From Lepidurus packardi (Eukaryota > Arthropoda > Branchiopoda > Notostraca > Triopsidae), in the NCBI GenBank assembly GCA_023053545.1, contig JAKZAN010000006.1, positions 9,394,351 to 9,458,350 of the forward strand: a stretch of 64,000 nucleotides of DNA, written 5' to 3'. A program made the position numbers and the translations under genes. Below are positions 48,808 through 61,800 of this stretch, piece after piece. Under the pieces are notes generated by a model. It did not search any database, had not been told where the DNA came from, and worked only from the letters and a program-made list of their open reading frames with translations. Position 1 is the stretch's first letter; the number at the start of each line of letters is the position of its first letter.

Positions 48808-49866
48808 TTAAGTAGCTTTCTCCTCTTTGCGAAGGGAATCTAACTCTTGGAAGTAAGGCAATCTGTTCCTGACGTCCAGTTCCAAATGTTTTAAAATCCA
48901 GGGATGAGCTAACACCTCAATTAAAGGTAAGCGTTCTTCCGAGCGGTACTTCAAAAGCTTCGAGATCAGATCCCTGGCGCCCTCAGAAATATGAGAAGGG
49001 AAGCGCAAATCGATCGCACAGATCCGCTTGTACGTTTCTTGCTGATTCTGCTCTTCAAAAGGAGGCTTGCCAACCAGGAATTCATAGCAGAGGACGCCAA
49101 TGGTCCACAGATCAACTCCAGTGTCGTGCGGCTTTCCACTGATCATCTCAGGAGGCAAGTAGTCCAAAGTTCCGCAAACTGTGGCTCGTCGAGAAGAAGG
49201 CGCATGGACTGACCAGCCAAAATCTGCGATCTTGAGCTCGCCGAGGAATCCGAGCAGCAGATTCTCGGGCTTGATGTCGCGGTGAATGACTTTACGAGCA
49301 TGACAATATAGCAATGCATCTGCCATTTGGGCCATGTAATTCGCGGCCGTTTTTTCGTCAAAACGCTTGTTGGGCTGACTCATCAAGTGCTTATACATCT
49401 CTCCTTTGGCTGCATATTCTAAGATGAGATAGACGCGGGTGTCGTCGTAAAAGTATCCGAATAAACGAAGAATGTTAGGATGGCGCAGATGGGCTTGGAT
49501 TTCTATTTCTCTGCGCAACTGGTGCTCGACGCCGTTCTTTTGCAGCTGTGATTTAAAAAGGACTTTCAGCGCGATGACATACTTGGATTTCTTTTCTCGA
49601 GCCAAGTAAACATTACCGAATTTCCCCTTGCCTAATGGCTTTCCAACTTCAAAATTACTCAGGGACCATGTGCATTTATCAGAAGGAGGTTCAGCGATTT
49701 CGCGTTTTGTTTGGGAGGTGGACGGAGCGTGATGGTGGTTGTCCTTAGAAGACAAAGGAGCTCGAGGAGCCTGCATTCCAAGCTCTAGCTTCCCATTTTG
49801 GCTTTTCATGGGCTCAGCGTTTTCCTTGGCCGACGAAAAGCCAAAATCGCCCGACTGGGCAGCCAT
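48808..49866 (-). CDS. AURK: Aurora-family serine/threonine kinase
   Basis: A single uninterrupted frame of 352 residues. Aurora kinases drive centrosome, spindle and chromosome segregation events in mitosis. The kinase domain (about 73-325) has the glycine loop GKGKFGNVY, the ATP-binding Lys in [19 protein letters not shown], and the family-diagnostic [12 protein letters not shown] followed by an activation-loop Thr in [14 protein letters not shown]. The short N-terminal region is unstructured and includes a KEN sequence (SAKENAEP) that may act as a degradation signal. A and B subtypes cannot be separated with certainty by eye; a short N-terminus fits an ancestral or B-like form. Unlike most neighbours it has no introns. 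It is divergent from ZNF706. Confidence 0.93.
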   Translation of the reverse strand: MAAQSGDFGFSSAKENAEPMKSQNGKLELGMQAPRAPLSSKDNHHHAPSTSQTKREIAEPPSDKCTWSLSNFEVGKPLGKGKFGNVYLAREKKSKYVIALKVLFKSQLQKNGVEHQLRREIEIQAHLRHPNILRLFGYFYDDTRVYLILEYAAKGEMYKHLMSQPNKRFDEKTAANYMAQMADALLYCHARKVIHRDIKPENLLLGFLGELKIADFGWSVHAPSSRRATVCGTLDYLPPEMISGKPHDTGVDLWTIGVLCYEFLVGKPPFEEQNQQETYKRICAIDLRFPSHISEGARDLISKLLKYRSEERLPLIEVLAHPWILKHLELDVRNRLPYFQELDSLRKEEKAT

Positions 49867-50550
49867 TACTAGTAGCTTGCTTTATGGATTTTCTACTTCA
49901 AAGGTAGTTCCTCAATGATTGCAAAGACACCGCCGTAACCGCCTTCAAAACGAGAGAAAACTGTTATTTCCCGATAATTTACTCACATTTCAGTGCACAA
50001 CTTTGAACTGATAAAGTAAATGTGGCTTTATCTAATAAGACTTACTAGACAGCTTGACGTTCACAGGGAAGTTTGTAACGAAATAACGTTCTGGCTCGCT
50101 TAAACACCCAACCGTTCTGCCGTTGCTCCGTCTTTGTTGGCCGTTTGAAAACTTGTGGCAAAAGGCGAATGGCGACGAATTCAACGGTACTGCTGGTCAG
50201 CCACAATAGTGATCGCGAACCATCGACTCGGGAATAGGACACGCTGGAGAGGTTGAAAGTGAAATATTCTTCTCGCGCTGATAACCAACACGATTTCTAA
50301 TCCAGGAGTGCTTTCTAAAGCGGAAACAAAGTTGAGCTTTCTTGCCCACTGCCTGTTTGGTTAGTTATTTGGGACCAACTACTTTTTTGCAAGGTATGTA
50401 AGTAGCACTGTACTTGTGTACAAGAAAAGCTGTGGAAGTCGAAACACTAACTCGCTTTTGTTTAAAGTTTCCCAGTCGCCATCATTGTCTAGTCTAGTTT
50501 GGTTTTAAAGTCGTGTTGGGTAACTATGTTGACGTATTTTATTCTATAGA
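49867..50550. promoter_or_regulatory. Divergent region Aurora/ZNF706
   Basis: These 684 bp separate the two start codons. A splice acceptor (TTTATTCTATAG) ends one base before the ZNF706 ATG, so ZNF706 has at least one non-coding 5' exon here. No core promoter was assigned. Confidence 0.45.
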
Positions 50551-50871
50551 ATGGCTCGCGGACAGCAGAAGATTCAATCCCAGGCAAAGGCAAACGAAAA
50601 GGCTGCTAAACTTAAGAAACAACAAGGCCACAGTGCTGCCGATCAGAAGAAAGCAGCTGCGAAAGCTTTGGTCCATCTCTGCGTTCTTTGCAAAGTATGT
50701 ATCTCTTGTTCCGAGTTTCCCCCTCGTTTGCTTTACGTATATGTAATATAAATCCATTTGAATCTCTTCCATTAGGCCCAGATGCCCGACCCCAAAACGT
50801 ACAGGCAGCATTTTGAGAACAAACATCCAAAGAATCCCTTGCCGGATGACTTAAAGGATGTAGAAGTTTAA
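50551..50871 (+). CDS. ZNF706: ZNF706-like small zinc-finger protein
   Basis: Two coding exons, 50551-50694 and 50776-50871, give 79 residues (human ZNF706 is 76). The start MARGQQKIQSQAK is nearly identical to human. A Lys/Ala-rich 4F5-like segment precedes a single C2H2 finger (CVLCK..QMPDPKTYRQHFENKHPK), and the end PLPDDLKDVEV also matches. The human protein has been described as a repressor of pluripotency genes; its molecular role is little known. The splice site falls within the finger, directly after the second Cys-Lys. Confidence 0.95.
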
Positions 50872-53080
50872 GTGTTTTATAACATGCCTTCTTACGTTTT
50901 TCCCACTGGGTGAAGGAGGCTGCACACGATGCAGCAAATCAGAGACCTCACTTTTTATTAAATTTTAAAAAAACTTCATTTTTGGGGGGTCTTATTTTCC
51001 TATGAAAAACGTATGTAATTTTGTTTTCTGGTTTGCACTGATGCAAGGAAGAATCATCCTCTGTATCCCCCTGCGAGTAAAAGGAGTTTGGAACTTTTGT
51101 CTTTTTTCAGTTTGTACAATACATGCTTCCATTTTAACAATGCGTAATGCGTAAAATGTCTGCTTTATTAGTTACGAGTTGTTTTTTTCCCCTTTAGCCA
51201 CGCTTCTCTTTCCAATACAACATGCTCAAGCGTAATGTATTTGATAAGTTACACAGAAAATTTGACATTCTTTTCTTTCGTTTTCCCTTTAAGTACAGTT
51301 TGATATGACTTAGGGGCTGGACTGGAATCTGTGTCTACAGATGAGTGACAAGACATTCCCTTTCTTGAGGAGTGGAGGGATGTTTCAATATTTAACGGCA
51401 CGTAAAAATCAGAAAATTTTGAGGAAGTCTTCAATCAAATAATGTTGTTGGATTTGGTAATGGGTGGGGCTTTTACAATTGTAACCATTTAAAAATAAAT
51501 AAACAGAAAGAAATAACGGAAAATTCTTTTACGGGGGGGGGGGGGGGGGGGGGGGGAGATTGACAAAAGGTGGTCACCAATACGGTATGATATGTCTTTG
51601 AGGTACAAATGATGTGGGGTACGTTCTTTTGGCGCTGAAAAGCAGCCAAGAAGTTATTTACCGGTGCTACTGTTGGGTTGAACTGAGGTACCTTGGCACC
51701 ACTAAAAAAAAACTGACTTGACCTTTAGCAACAACACAGCGAGAGAGCAGAGTCGCCTGCTAGGAATGAAGGAATAGGAAGGACAATTTATGTACAAACC
51801 GCTAGCCAAGGCGGGGAAATCTACCAACCAGAGCATGCCATGTTTAATACGCATTTTACTTTTCATGCAAAAAAAGGCACGGGAATATATAATGATGCCT
51901 TTTTTAAATTTTTTCCCCGTCGTTTTGCCACACATGTCCCATGAAAACACTCGAACAATAACACATAAAATATTTAAAGGCAGTGGCTGTAAGAAAAAAA
52001 CTGGGGCAAATTATCCCAATGTAAGAACTTGTCCCATTTTAGTCATAGTCATCGAGTTTCGCATCTTCGCAACGTACTCAAACGAACTTGTGTCTGTGCA
52101 AAAAGAGCAATTCCAAAGGTTATTCCGAAGAAATTTGTCTTCTTTCCACTCTTTCATGCGAGTTTCCATTTGTCATCAACCGTAGCACTCGTTTTGGATA
52201 TATTAGAGGTGCCCCTTGCATTCATTGGCACTCTTCATTTTTTGCTTAAAAATCGGGCGGGGCAAATGATATAGGTCACATGGTCCAATTTTGCGAAGGC
52301 ACACGAGCCTTTCTCTCTTTTCTGAATCTTCCTTGTTCCAAAACAGTCAGCCAAGATCGCATTCGTATATATGTATATATGTACACAACTCCCAAAAATA
52401 TACCAATTGTTCCCGTCAAACACATCTCGACCTTTTTGTGTGTGTAAATCCTTTGTTAAACTGGTAAGGCAGTACACACAGTCCAAGGTCGCCCAATCGA
52501 CTTTCACTGTTGTAGCAAAGGAGTTCGGAAGATAATATGAGAAATTTTTTTCTTTGGCCTCTTGCAGTAAGGCACCGTTCGTAAGTTATGGCAAATCTTG
52601 GTGGAAGATGAGCGTTGGTTTCCATAGTCATGGCAAATCGGTTTTGGCAATCAAAGATGGCTCGTGGATTATTATGGCATGGATAAGTGGGAAAATTTAG
52701 GGATTTTTCTCTCGCTTTTTTGGCCATTTTATGAAAAAAATGATGGAAGTAAAAAAGTAAATTCGAAAGATGTTTGTCGTGGATCGTGGGAACAGAAAAC
52801 TGAATCGACTTTCTACGGAACGATTTTTCCCAGAAACATTCCTTTCCAGCAAAATCAAACAAAGCCAATTGCTTAATTTCGCATAAAGTCTCCCCAAGTG
52901 TTCTTTTTCTTTTCTTCGACGTCGTATCAGCGCTTCATATCACAGCCAGGGTGGAATCATTCCAAAAAATTCACCTTTTCATGTCTCGCAACAACCCGTA
53001 ATTGCCAAACTCTGTTTACAACTTTTAAACATTATACATTTGGCCGTTACGAGAACGTTTTCTTCCAGCTTTTTTTTTTT
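50872..53080. other. Convergent intergenic region ZNF706/CDK4/6
   Basis: It holds the 3' UTRs of both genes and a run of 24 G at 51533-51556. The many open frames here are short, AT-rich and unlike known proteins. Confidence 0.5.
51533..51556 (+). repeat. G24 homopolymer
   Basis: An uninterrupted run of 24 G follows TTTTAC in AT-rich DNA. Such tracts can form G-quadruplexes and are prone to length error in sequencing, so the true length is uncertain. Confidence 0.9.
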
Positions 53081-56000
53081 TTATTTTTCCGGTGGACAAT
53101 CTGCGGAATGTCCCGAGTCGTCCGAGGTAGAGCAGGACATGGAAACGGGCAACGAAAGGTCCGATGATGGAGAAATGGTCAATGGCATGAAATCATCGTC
53201 TCGGAAATAAGGATGGAGCAGAGCTTCCGAGGCAGTAATTCGCTGCGCTGGATCAAAGGTCAACATACGCTAAAGAAAAATAAATTGAATATAAAATAAT
53301 ATAAACCAAGTATTTTCTTTCGGCCAAATACGAGTATCAAATTAGTTTTTTTGCATTATTTTGCTAAATATACTAGGTTAAAAGGTTTTGCGTCTATTAA
53401 AAGTAGAATACGTTATTATGTTTGGACGGAAGACTCCTAGTTTTTACCTCTAGAAGATCTTTCCCTTGTGGGCAAACGCCCCCGACGACATCGTACAAGG
53501 ATCTAAGATGATGATTGGCAAATGTATTCCAGGGCAAGGACACATTGTCAGGCCATTCTTGAATTAACGGCGTGCCAATCACCCTAAAACAAATTATAAT
53601 ATCGCAATTAACGTTACACATTCATGAGTACATGGAATATTTTTCCAGTCGAAAATCCATGTGAAAAGATGGAGAAATGGTGCGATTAATGGAAAGAGTA
53701 ATTTAATATATCGAGAGGGAGCTACATAAAGTAAACCAACTGACTCAAAGATCTTGCAAAGCTGATCTGCTTCTGACTGTCCACAGAAGAGGGGTTTCCG
53801 TCGAAATAGCTCTGCGAATATGCATCCGCAAGACCACAAATCCACTGGCGTCGCGTAAGAAGCACCAAGCAGCACTTCCGGTGATCGATACCATAAAGTT
53901 ACCACCTGGAGAAAAGAGAAAATCATGAATTAATTTCGTATTAAGTGAAAGAAACCATTTAACCATTTATTTAGGGGGAACAAGGATTCAAAAATGAAAA
54001 AATATGTTTTAACTGAAGAAACCTTTCAATTATGCATATTAATTGAGGAATTAATTATGTTGCAGAATAGGCCCTGCCCCTTTCTCCGCACCATCGCGGG
54101 ATCGCCGTCCTACCGAGCCGAGACCCGTGTCGGAGAGTCTCTGGGCATGTTTCGGTTCGGCTTAGCCAACGAGAGCCCATTCACTGTCGATGGGACCGCA
54201 CGAGGCAGCTCGGGCTATGCGGGTAGCGCTTGCTGCATGCCGTACAAGTCATGCAAGTCACGGCGCGAAGGAAAAGTGTTTTTTTTTTTTTTTTTTTTTT
54301 TTTTGCGGTTGAGCTTGTGAATTAAACCAAGCACCTACAGACTTGTTGCAGTATTCAAAAGAAAGATAATTGTACTGACCCTAAGATTTCCAGGGTCGAT
54401 TTTGGATGCGCTCATAGATAAAGGCGCTAGCTCTATGGCCGCCCCTAATGTTAGGGAAAGATAGGGAAATTTGTCGGCAAGGGTTGGGGCGTATTCTGCT
54501 AATAATTAATTACTCACTTAATATGCACTTTGACATAGGCATTGTTCAACCAGTACATGCAATTTAGTCTGTTCTATAACATATTCTTCCCCCATTTTGA
54601 AACCTTACTCCTTTACGGGGCTTATTTATAAGGCTTCTGTATATGATGGCTAGTTTTTTAAGCAACGCTAGGTGGCACGCAAGGCTTTCAATAGGTTTTA
54701 TTGCACGCGCATGGCTTCTGCGCATCTAGTTTACTTGGTCACCATATACGAGATAGGTATGTAACTTTTACTTGACAAGTGTAAGAAGCTATTGTCTAGG
54801 GAAAGAAGACTTGCCATATGACGAAAACTAGTCTGGATGTATGAACCGCATATGCATTGTTCAAATAAAAAATAGAAAATGAATTTACTTGATTGAAAAT
54901 TGATTTGAAAAACGTAAAACAAACAAAATGAACTACCAATCGCTGTAGCTATTCACATTAGTTGCGTTACGGTCAAAGAGTCTTATAAAAATTCCCCAAA
55001 ATTTTAAGGAGTATCATTCGCTAGAACTTTTCTGCCTCGAGTTACCGCTGCCCCAGGACATTTACCACTGATGTGAGGACCATGTTGAAGTCGTAAATCC
55101 GTGCTAGGCCGAAGTCTGCTACTTTGACATGTCCTTCAGCTGTTACCAAAAGATTCTGTGGCTTCAAATCCCGATGAATAATGCGGTTACTGTGTAGGAA
55201 GTCCACACCGCACAAAACTTGACACATCAAATCCTAATCAACACAAATTTTATTACTTAAATTCCTTTATTAAATAAAAAAGTATAATTGCAAATAATTA
55301 TGGAGGTTATTAAATGAATACAACTGTGTCTATTTTTTTTTTACCTTAATACGGTCAGGTCCCAAACCAGGCAAAGGGCACTTTTCCAAATAAGAAGCCA
55401 AGTCCTGATCCACATGCTCAAAAACCATGTATAATACCAGAGATTGTTCACGCTCCAGTCTCGGCCCATGACAAATATCCAATAGCCTGTCAAATACAAA
55501 AATGAACAAACGAATGAGACGGAGTAATTAAAAAAACTTTCCCTAAACTACGAAAATGCTCTAGAATTCAATTGAGATATAAGGGAAATCGGGTTTAGAG
55601 CAGCGTCACGAAGACGGTTTAACTACAGGAAGTTGGACATTCATAACATAACTTTGCACAATGTCAAGTCCCTTACGCAGCAAAGCGAATAGGGACCCAG
55701 AAATAAGCCCCGCCTCTTTTTTTTCCTATTTTCCTCAAGAATGAAGTAAAACACTGTTCACACAGCCAAAACCTTTCCGTTTTATTACTTTTCTCCTTTT
55801 ATTATGTTGCAAGACGGGGAAAGTTTATTTTTGAGACTTGAAAAGAAAGCCATTCGAAAATGGAAATGATATTAAGAATGAGCAAACCCACAAAGGAAGC
55901 CCCGATTAAAGCTCACGAGGTCAAAGAAAACTGCATATCATACAAATCAATTATGTCAAGTCGGGAATGCTTTTAGCGACGCGGCTCCAGGTGTCCTTTT

Positions 56001-58779
56001 AGGAGCGGTAGGTGTATTGAATAGTTCTTAATGAGTCTGGTTCGCTATTCCAATCAAATAAAAAACGAAACAGCGCCCGGCTTCCGATCGTGGGAAAGTT
56101 ACGGCTACTCATCTTTATCCTCTAAAACTTCAAACCTTTTTCCTAAGGTTTCTCTCTGTCTTTCTCTTGCTCCCTTTATGTAGAGGGAGATTTTGGTTTG
56201 CAATCCTCCACTACTGCATATTTGTATAAGCTCAACCTGCAAACATTGGTTCCCCCCATAACAGCCGGAAGTGAGCCTCATTCGTTCGAAGCCCCCTTTA
56301 TTTCTATACGGGCTAACAACCAGTGAAGCCAGGTTTTTATACAAGCAAAAAGGGGAGCCAAAAAAAAAAGCCAGAGCAAGAGAGAGAGGAAGAGGGAGAA
56401 ACTTTTGCTCATTTATTGACAAATACCAACCACAGTGAGAACGGGCCAGGAAGGCGAGAAAAACTTCCCATGGCTCTCTTTTGGGTAAGATCTGGTTGCA
56501 TGAGGGCTGGCTTTGCTTTTTGGGAGAAAAAGGAAGACGGAACCCGAGACGGGAGGCTGTGAAAACAAAAGAAGCCGCGGCCAAGCCCAAGAAACTCCCA
56601 TGAAAAAGGGAAAAAATAAATAAAATAACACAAAAAGAAATGTACTGCCAAAGGAGGGGCACTTCCTGTCTTCACAAGGGGGTCCTTGCTTATAGGATTG
56701 CTTTACAGTACATATTAACAGGTCGGCCAGCTAACCCAGGCTAATCTCTTTACAACCCCTCAACCCCCTCCGCATTCTTAGATCAACAAATTCAAGACAC
56801 GCCGCATATCAGACAAAACACGTGGGAATATCCGTTTTCGTCCTAATATTGAGGTAAATTAATGCCTTTAAAAAACAAATACCTTTATACATTTTGTGCG
56901 CATGACGGGAATTCTTAATATTATAAAGATTTGAAATCTAAATACTCGTAATTAATGGTTACAATTCCAATCTAACTCAACCTAAAAGAATCCCTGTAAG
57001 ATGACAATGTAAAACAGTTAAATTTTAGCAGTTTTATTGCGGTTAAGACTAAAATACAATTTAAATGCAATATTACTAATTAATATGCATGACATTTTCA
57101 AAATTGCAACCACTAATTTATATTACGATGTACAACCGTTGATATTGCTATTACTTATGAAAGCTTTTCTTACGATGTACGACCGTTGATAATGCTATTA
57201 CTTATGAAAGCTTTTCTAATATGTATTAAAGTTAATATTATATTCGTTTAAGGTATACCGTAGCTTATTGATGGGAAAGAGTCATAGAGGGCACTGATGT
57301 TTGTTATTGTTTTGCGAAAGCCTTGCGAAAGAAAGTAAGAAAAGAAATTGACAGTTAATTGCCGGCAAAGATGAGAGAGGGGACTGCCGGCTTTTCTCTC
57401 GAGTAATCTAGGGAGTTTTGGACTAACGTAAGATACAAACACAGCAATATGCGCAATCTTTCGCTGTTTACTAAGTTTGAAAAAAAAAGTTACCCCGAGG
57501 TGGCGTTCGGCGTTTTGTATAGGTGTATATGAACGCGCATGGCTTCTGCGCATAAAACGGCAAGCAAGATAACTTAATAACCATTTGAAGGTAGCACATA
57601 GTACAGTACAGCATGCTTTCTATTGCACTCCTTTCTGGCAGCCAAACTGCCATAACGTCGTGAATAATAGTAAAAAAAACAAAAAAAAAACAAAACGTGT
57701 TCCCGGCACTTTTATGGGCGCTTTGAATGCAATTCCAAACGTCCGCAATTGAATCTGTTGGGATCTTTGGATGGCCTCTAACAAAAATAATAATAGAATG
57801 AAAAATAAACTTCTCATAAGTGGAACCCCGGACCCTGTGGCTCTTCACGATGACCTCCCCTCTATAATTGGGAATCTGGAATGCGTGTTTGTCTTTGATT
57901 CTCAAAAACTCCCTTCCTTTTTACATCTGTGATATTTTAACTTCCTTCTCCCTTTTTGTTTCAGTCAGTTTCAAATTTCAACGGGTGCCAAGGGAAGCAT
58001 GTTGAACTATATACTCACAATAGAAACGCAAATACTGAAAAACTGGAGGAATGTTGTTTAGCGCTGATACTTTCTCAACAACACGGGCTCACATCTTCAA
58101 AGGTTCTTATTCCCATACTTGCATCGCGTTCCACATCCTAGAGGGAACTTGTTGGTCAACAACCGAGAAAAAGAATTCCAAGCCCCACTTTTAGTCAACA
58201 AGAAGAATCTTTAATAGCAAAAATCTAATTCATTTGCATACGCAAGGTTGCTGGGTTTTTCCCAGATCTTTTTTTCGTATTTCCCACAACATTAGAGTAT
58301 TATGCGCAAAGTCCCCCTGGCTTTCTGCCCCTTTTATATATCTTTGTGAAAGGAAAGGTGCCTGGAGCGCTCTCATCAAAGAATCCCAGCGTTTGCTGAC
58401 CATCTTGCACCTCTAACCACATTCCAAGCGTGCTTTTGTCCGCCCCAAAGTTGACCACCAGCCAGCCACCTTGCCAGCAGGTAACAAGGTTACAAGGTGC
58501 AGTGGCACCCGGGGTAAAAGGAGGAGGAGGTATCTAGGTGATAGGGGAATTCCCTTTTAGCGATAATGAGTGTATCTTGCTGACCAGCTCTTCTGCTTTC
58601 TTCTCTCTTCTCACAAACCAGACGGACGTCACGTGACTGGAAACTCCACAGAGGTATTAAAAAAGGAAAAACTACACACGTATATACTCAAACACATCCT
58701 CTATGACAATAGGCGTACATACTTTTCCTGTCGTGTATTCTGACCATAAAAAGCCTTATTGCAAATGGCTCGCTATAAA

Positions 58780-58815
<36 letters not shown>

Positions 58816-61800
58816 CTCATTCAAGGATTTTGAGCTGGGAAGTTGACCGCTTCGTTGATCTTTATATAACAGGACAAAAGACTTGCTCACGAACGAATCT
58901 TAAACAAAGCATCTCCACTCCTTTGGCTTTTTCCTACGTGACTTCATAGCTAACTTCATAGAAAGGTTGTCGACTGAATTAGCAGTTGAACACTGATATA
59001 TACAACAGATGGATGCCAAAAAGACTGGAGTGGGTATATGGTTCCTACACGATACATATCTAAATATGTCGATGAGATTGTTAAGTGCAAGATATGAAAC
59101 CCAGGAAGTATGTCACCAGTTTTTCAAGTTTTTAACACGATGCTTATTCATCTCCTCTTCCTAAATACACCTAATTACTAACCCAAATGACAGGTAATAC
59201 AGATGAGCGAGGTCAACTTGCGGTCAAGGGAATGCTATCTCTCTCATAATGTTCCTGTTTCTTGCTACTAACTTGTAACCAACTATAATGCGCTCAACAG
59301 TTCGTTCTCAAAGGCAACTCTGCTCCAGTCAACTGTTCGCTACCCTTCCAACATCGTGCTCCTTGATGAAGTCATCTCAAGACGATAAGACCAAAGGTAG
59401 TCATCTAGGTTGCTCACTGCAAAAAGTAAATTCTTTTCCAGCGCAACGCTCTTGAACTGTAAATACAACAAATGAGATAATTACGCCCACGAAAGACACG
59501 CCAAAAATTAAGTGCGCTGGCTACTGGAACTGAATGAACAATTGCAAGCCAACCGTACCCCTCATATCGAGTGGAACTAAGGTGTACTTGCAAACCGAGC
59601 AAAATACCCCAGAACCTTAATAACAACTGCTCGGACATATTCGTTAATGGGCTACACCCACCGAATGACATTTTGGGACGTAATATTTTATCGTCTAGAT
59701 GTTTCCAAGACATTTTATTTCTGTTTCATTTTTTTTATGAAAAGCGGTTCACGAAGTTTGTAAAAACAAACTTTGTTTAAAAATAGATGGCTACAGTGGG
59801 CTTTCACCTGTTGCAAACACGAAATGAAGTACTATAAAACAATACGGATATCGTAAAGCAAATTTCGTAATTTACTGTGAAGTTGTACTGACTTATTACT
59901 GAATTCTTTTGGTGCAACGAACTTTAAAGTAAATTACAATACAATTTATAAAATGAGACGATTGAGTGTTTTGGACCCCAACTCTTGTGTGAAGAAATAA
60001 ACGACATTTTTATTCACAGACTTAAGCTTATAAGCCGTATTAAATAAATGGACGAGTTTAGTGAAACTGATGTTTAATGGATTCCCTTAAAAAGTTTGTT
60101 TTACTGGTAAAAATAAGCGAAAAAAAGGGAAGAACTTGCTTCTAATGCAATTTTCTGTTGCTATTTAAGTTAGTTATCTTCTCGTCTTTAGAGTAAGCTG
60201 CGTCCTATCTAAACTCATTTAGTCGGTAAACCCATTTCTTTTTGCTACAAAGTATATTTCAAAGCGTTTAACACTATTGTGTGTGTAATATAATTAAAAT
60301 GGGATTCTAGCTGTAAAATTATAGCACACAATCCATTGAAATCTATAATAAGGTTTAAAAACAAGAAGGAAATCAAAAACAGTAAAAACTTATGTCCCAC
60401 ACAACAAAGATTGCGTACAGAAAAGCCACGTCGAACATATGAACTAATCCTTTGTTCGGTGTTGAGAGAAGTCAGTCGCTGTCCCTTTGAGTTACGATTA
60501 TAAACGTATACAAATCTCCTGAGCTATTCCAAGAAATCCCGAACTGGTCTGAAAGTTGTAAAAGTTTTATTTCAAAATAAATTAAGCAAAACAAAAATAA
60601 CTCAATTTCCACTGCCAAAAAGACTCCTCCCCACACACACTAAGGAATTAAAAAATATTAAATCGTTAAATTTAAAATTTAGTACTATTTACGAAAATGC
60701 ATGCAAACTTTACTTAGGGACATTTTCGTCAAATTTGCATCTGTAAACCGCGAAGATCATTTACGTTGTAACTCGAACTCTCTTCGAGAACTATTTTAAA
60801 CCCGAAGATCAAGAGCAACACACATCGTGCGAAGAATGCTTTTCTTCAGAGATTTTTTTAAGACAATCCCCCGAAAGGCATCACAACCAAGAAACTATTC
60901 GCCGGTCCAATTCACATTCTCTCGGGAAGGGCTTGGTCCACCTCTGTTTTAGCTCAACATATACGCAGACTCAACGCTCAGCGTATCTCTGTGAAACCCA
61001 TCTGCAACGCACAAACTTCCATGTACAGTACTATGACAACTCGAATCGTCAAAGCAAGATCCCTGCATTACCGAACCGAACTCTTCACTGTCTTCATAAA
61101 ATCGAAAAAGCTGCATCCGCATACTTGCTCAAGACATCATACTATTTAAACTTCCAGAAACAAACCTTACCTCAAATTTTTTCCGTTACCGATGGTTCTT
61201 TATTCAATCGTTTTTCGTTGTAGGATCTTTATTCCATCGTTATTCAAGAAAAGAAATTTTCAATGATCTCTTTCTGTTTGTTTTAATTTCTTGTTAAAAA
61301 TTTATGAAATTACATTGAGAAAGGATACAGCATCAGTGCCCTCTTCTGACAAAAAAGGATCAACTACTTGCAGTACACTGTGGCCTTAAACACAAAATAT
61401 TACCTGACATTCTTTTGAAATTGAAAAAATGATAAATATCGCAAGGTGTGATTTTAATAACCGACTAAAATGCTAGCAACTTTATCCTTTTGAATAGGTT
61501 ATTTAACATTTGATTCTATAATGCGGCAGATTCTAATAACTAGTGACCATAATACGCGGCGCCAAGTGTACTTCCTTTCTGGCCGCCAAAAACATGTCTA
61601 AAAAGAAGCCTTTTTTCATACATTCCACGTATGGCAAGGTCTTTCATACCCTCTTGCATACACTTTCAACGTTTCATTGAGAACCATGAATCAATCATAG
61701 CGCGGATGTTATTTGTAAACGTCGTTCCCCCATAAAGTCTTTTTCTTAACATAAATATTTATAGGCCTGCGAGCTTCCTTGTCTTCTGGTTTAACTGCGC

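Noticed and set aside
54065..54270. GC-rich block considered as rRNA, 7SL, 7SK or RNase P RNA
   Set aside because: No conserved core of these RNAs could be matched by eye; inverted outer ends favour a mobile element.
56105..56662. 185-codon open frame on the minus strand in the large CDK4/6 intron, with a hydrophobic N-terminus
   Set aside because: No family likeness, uneven low-complexity composition, an intronic position and an overlap with other open frames suggest a chance ORF. A translated profile search would be needed to keep it.
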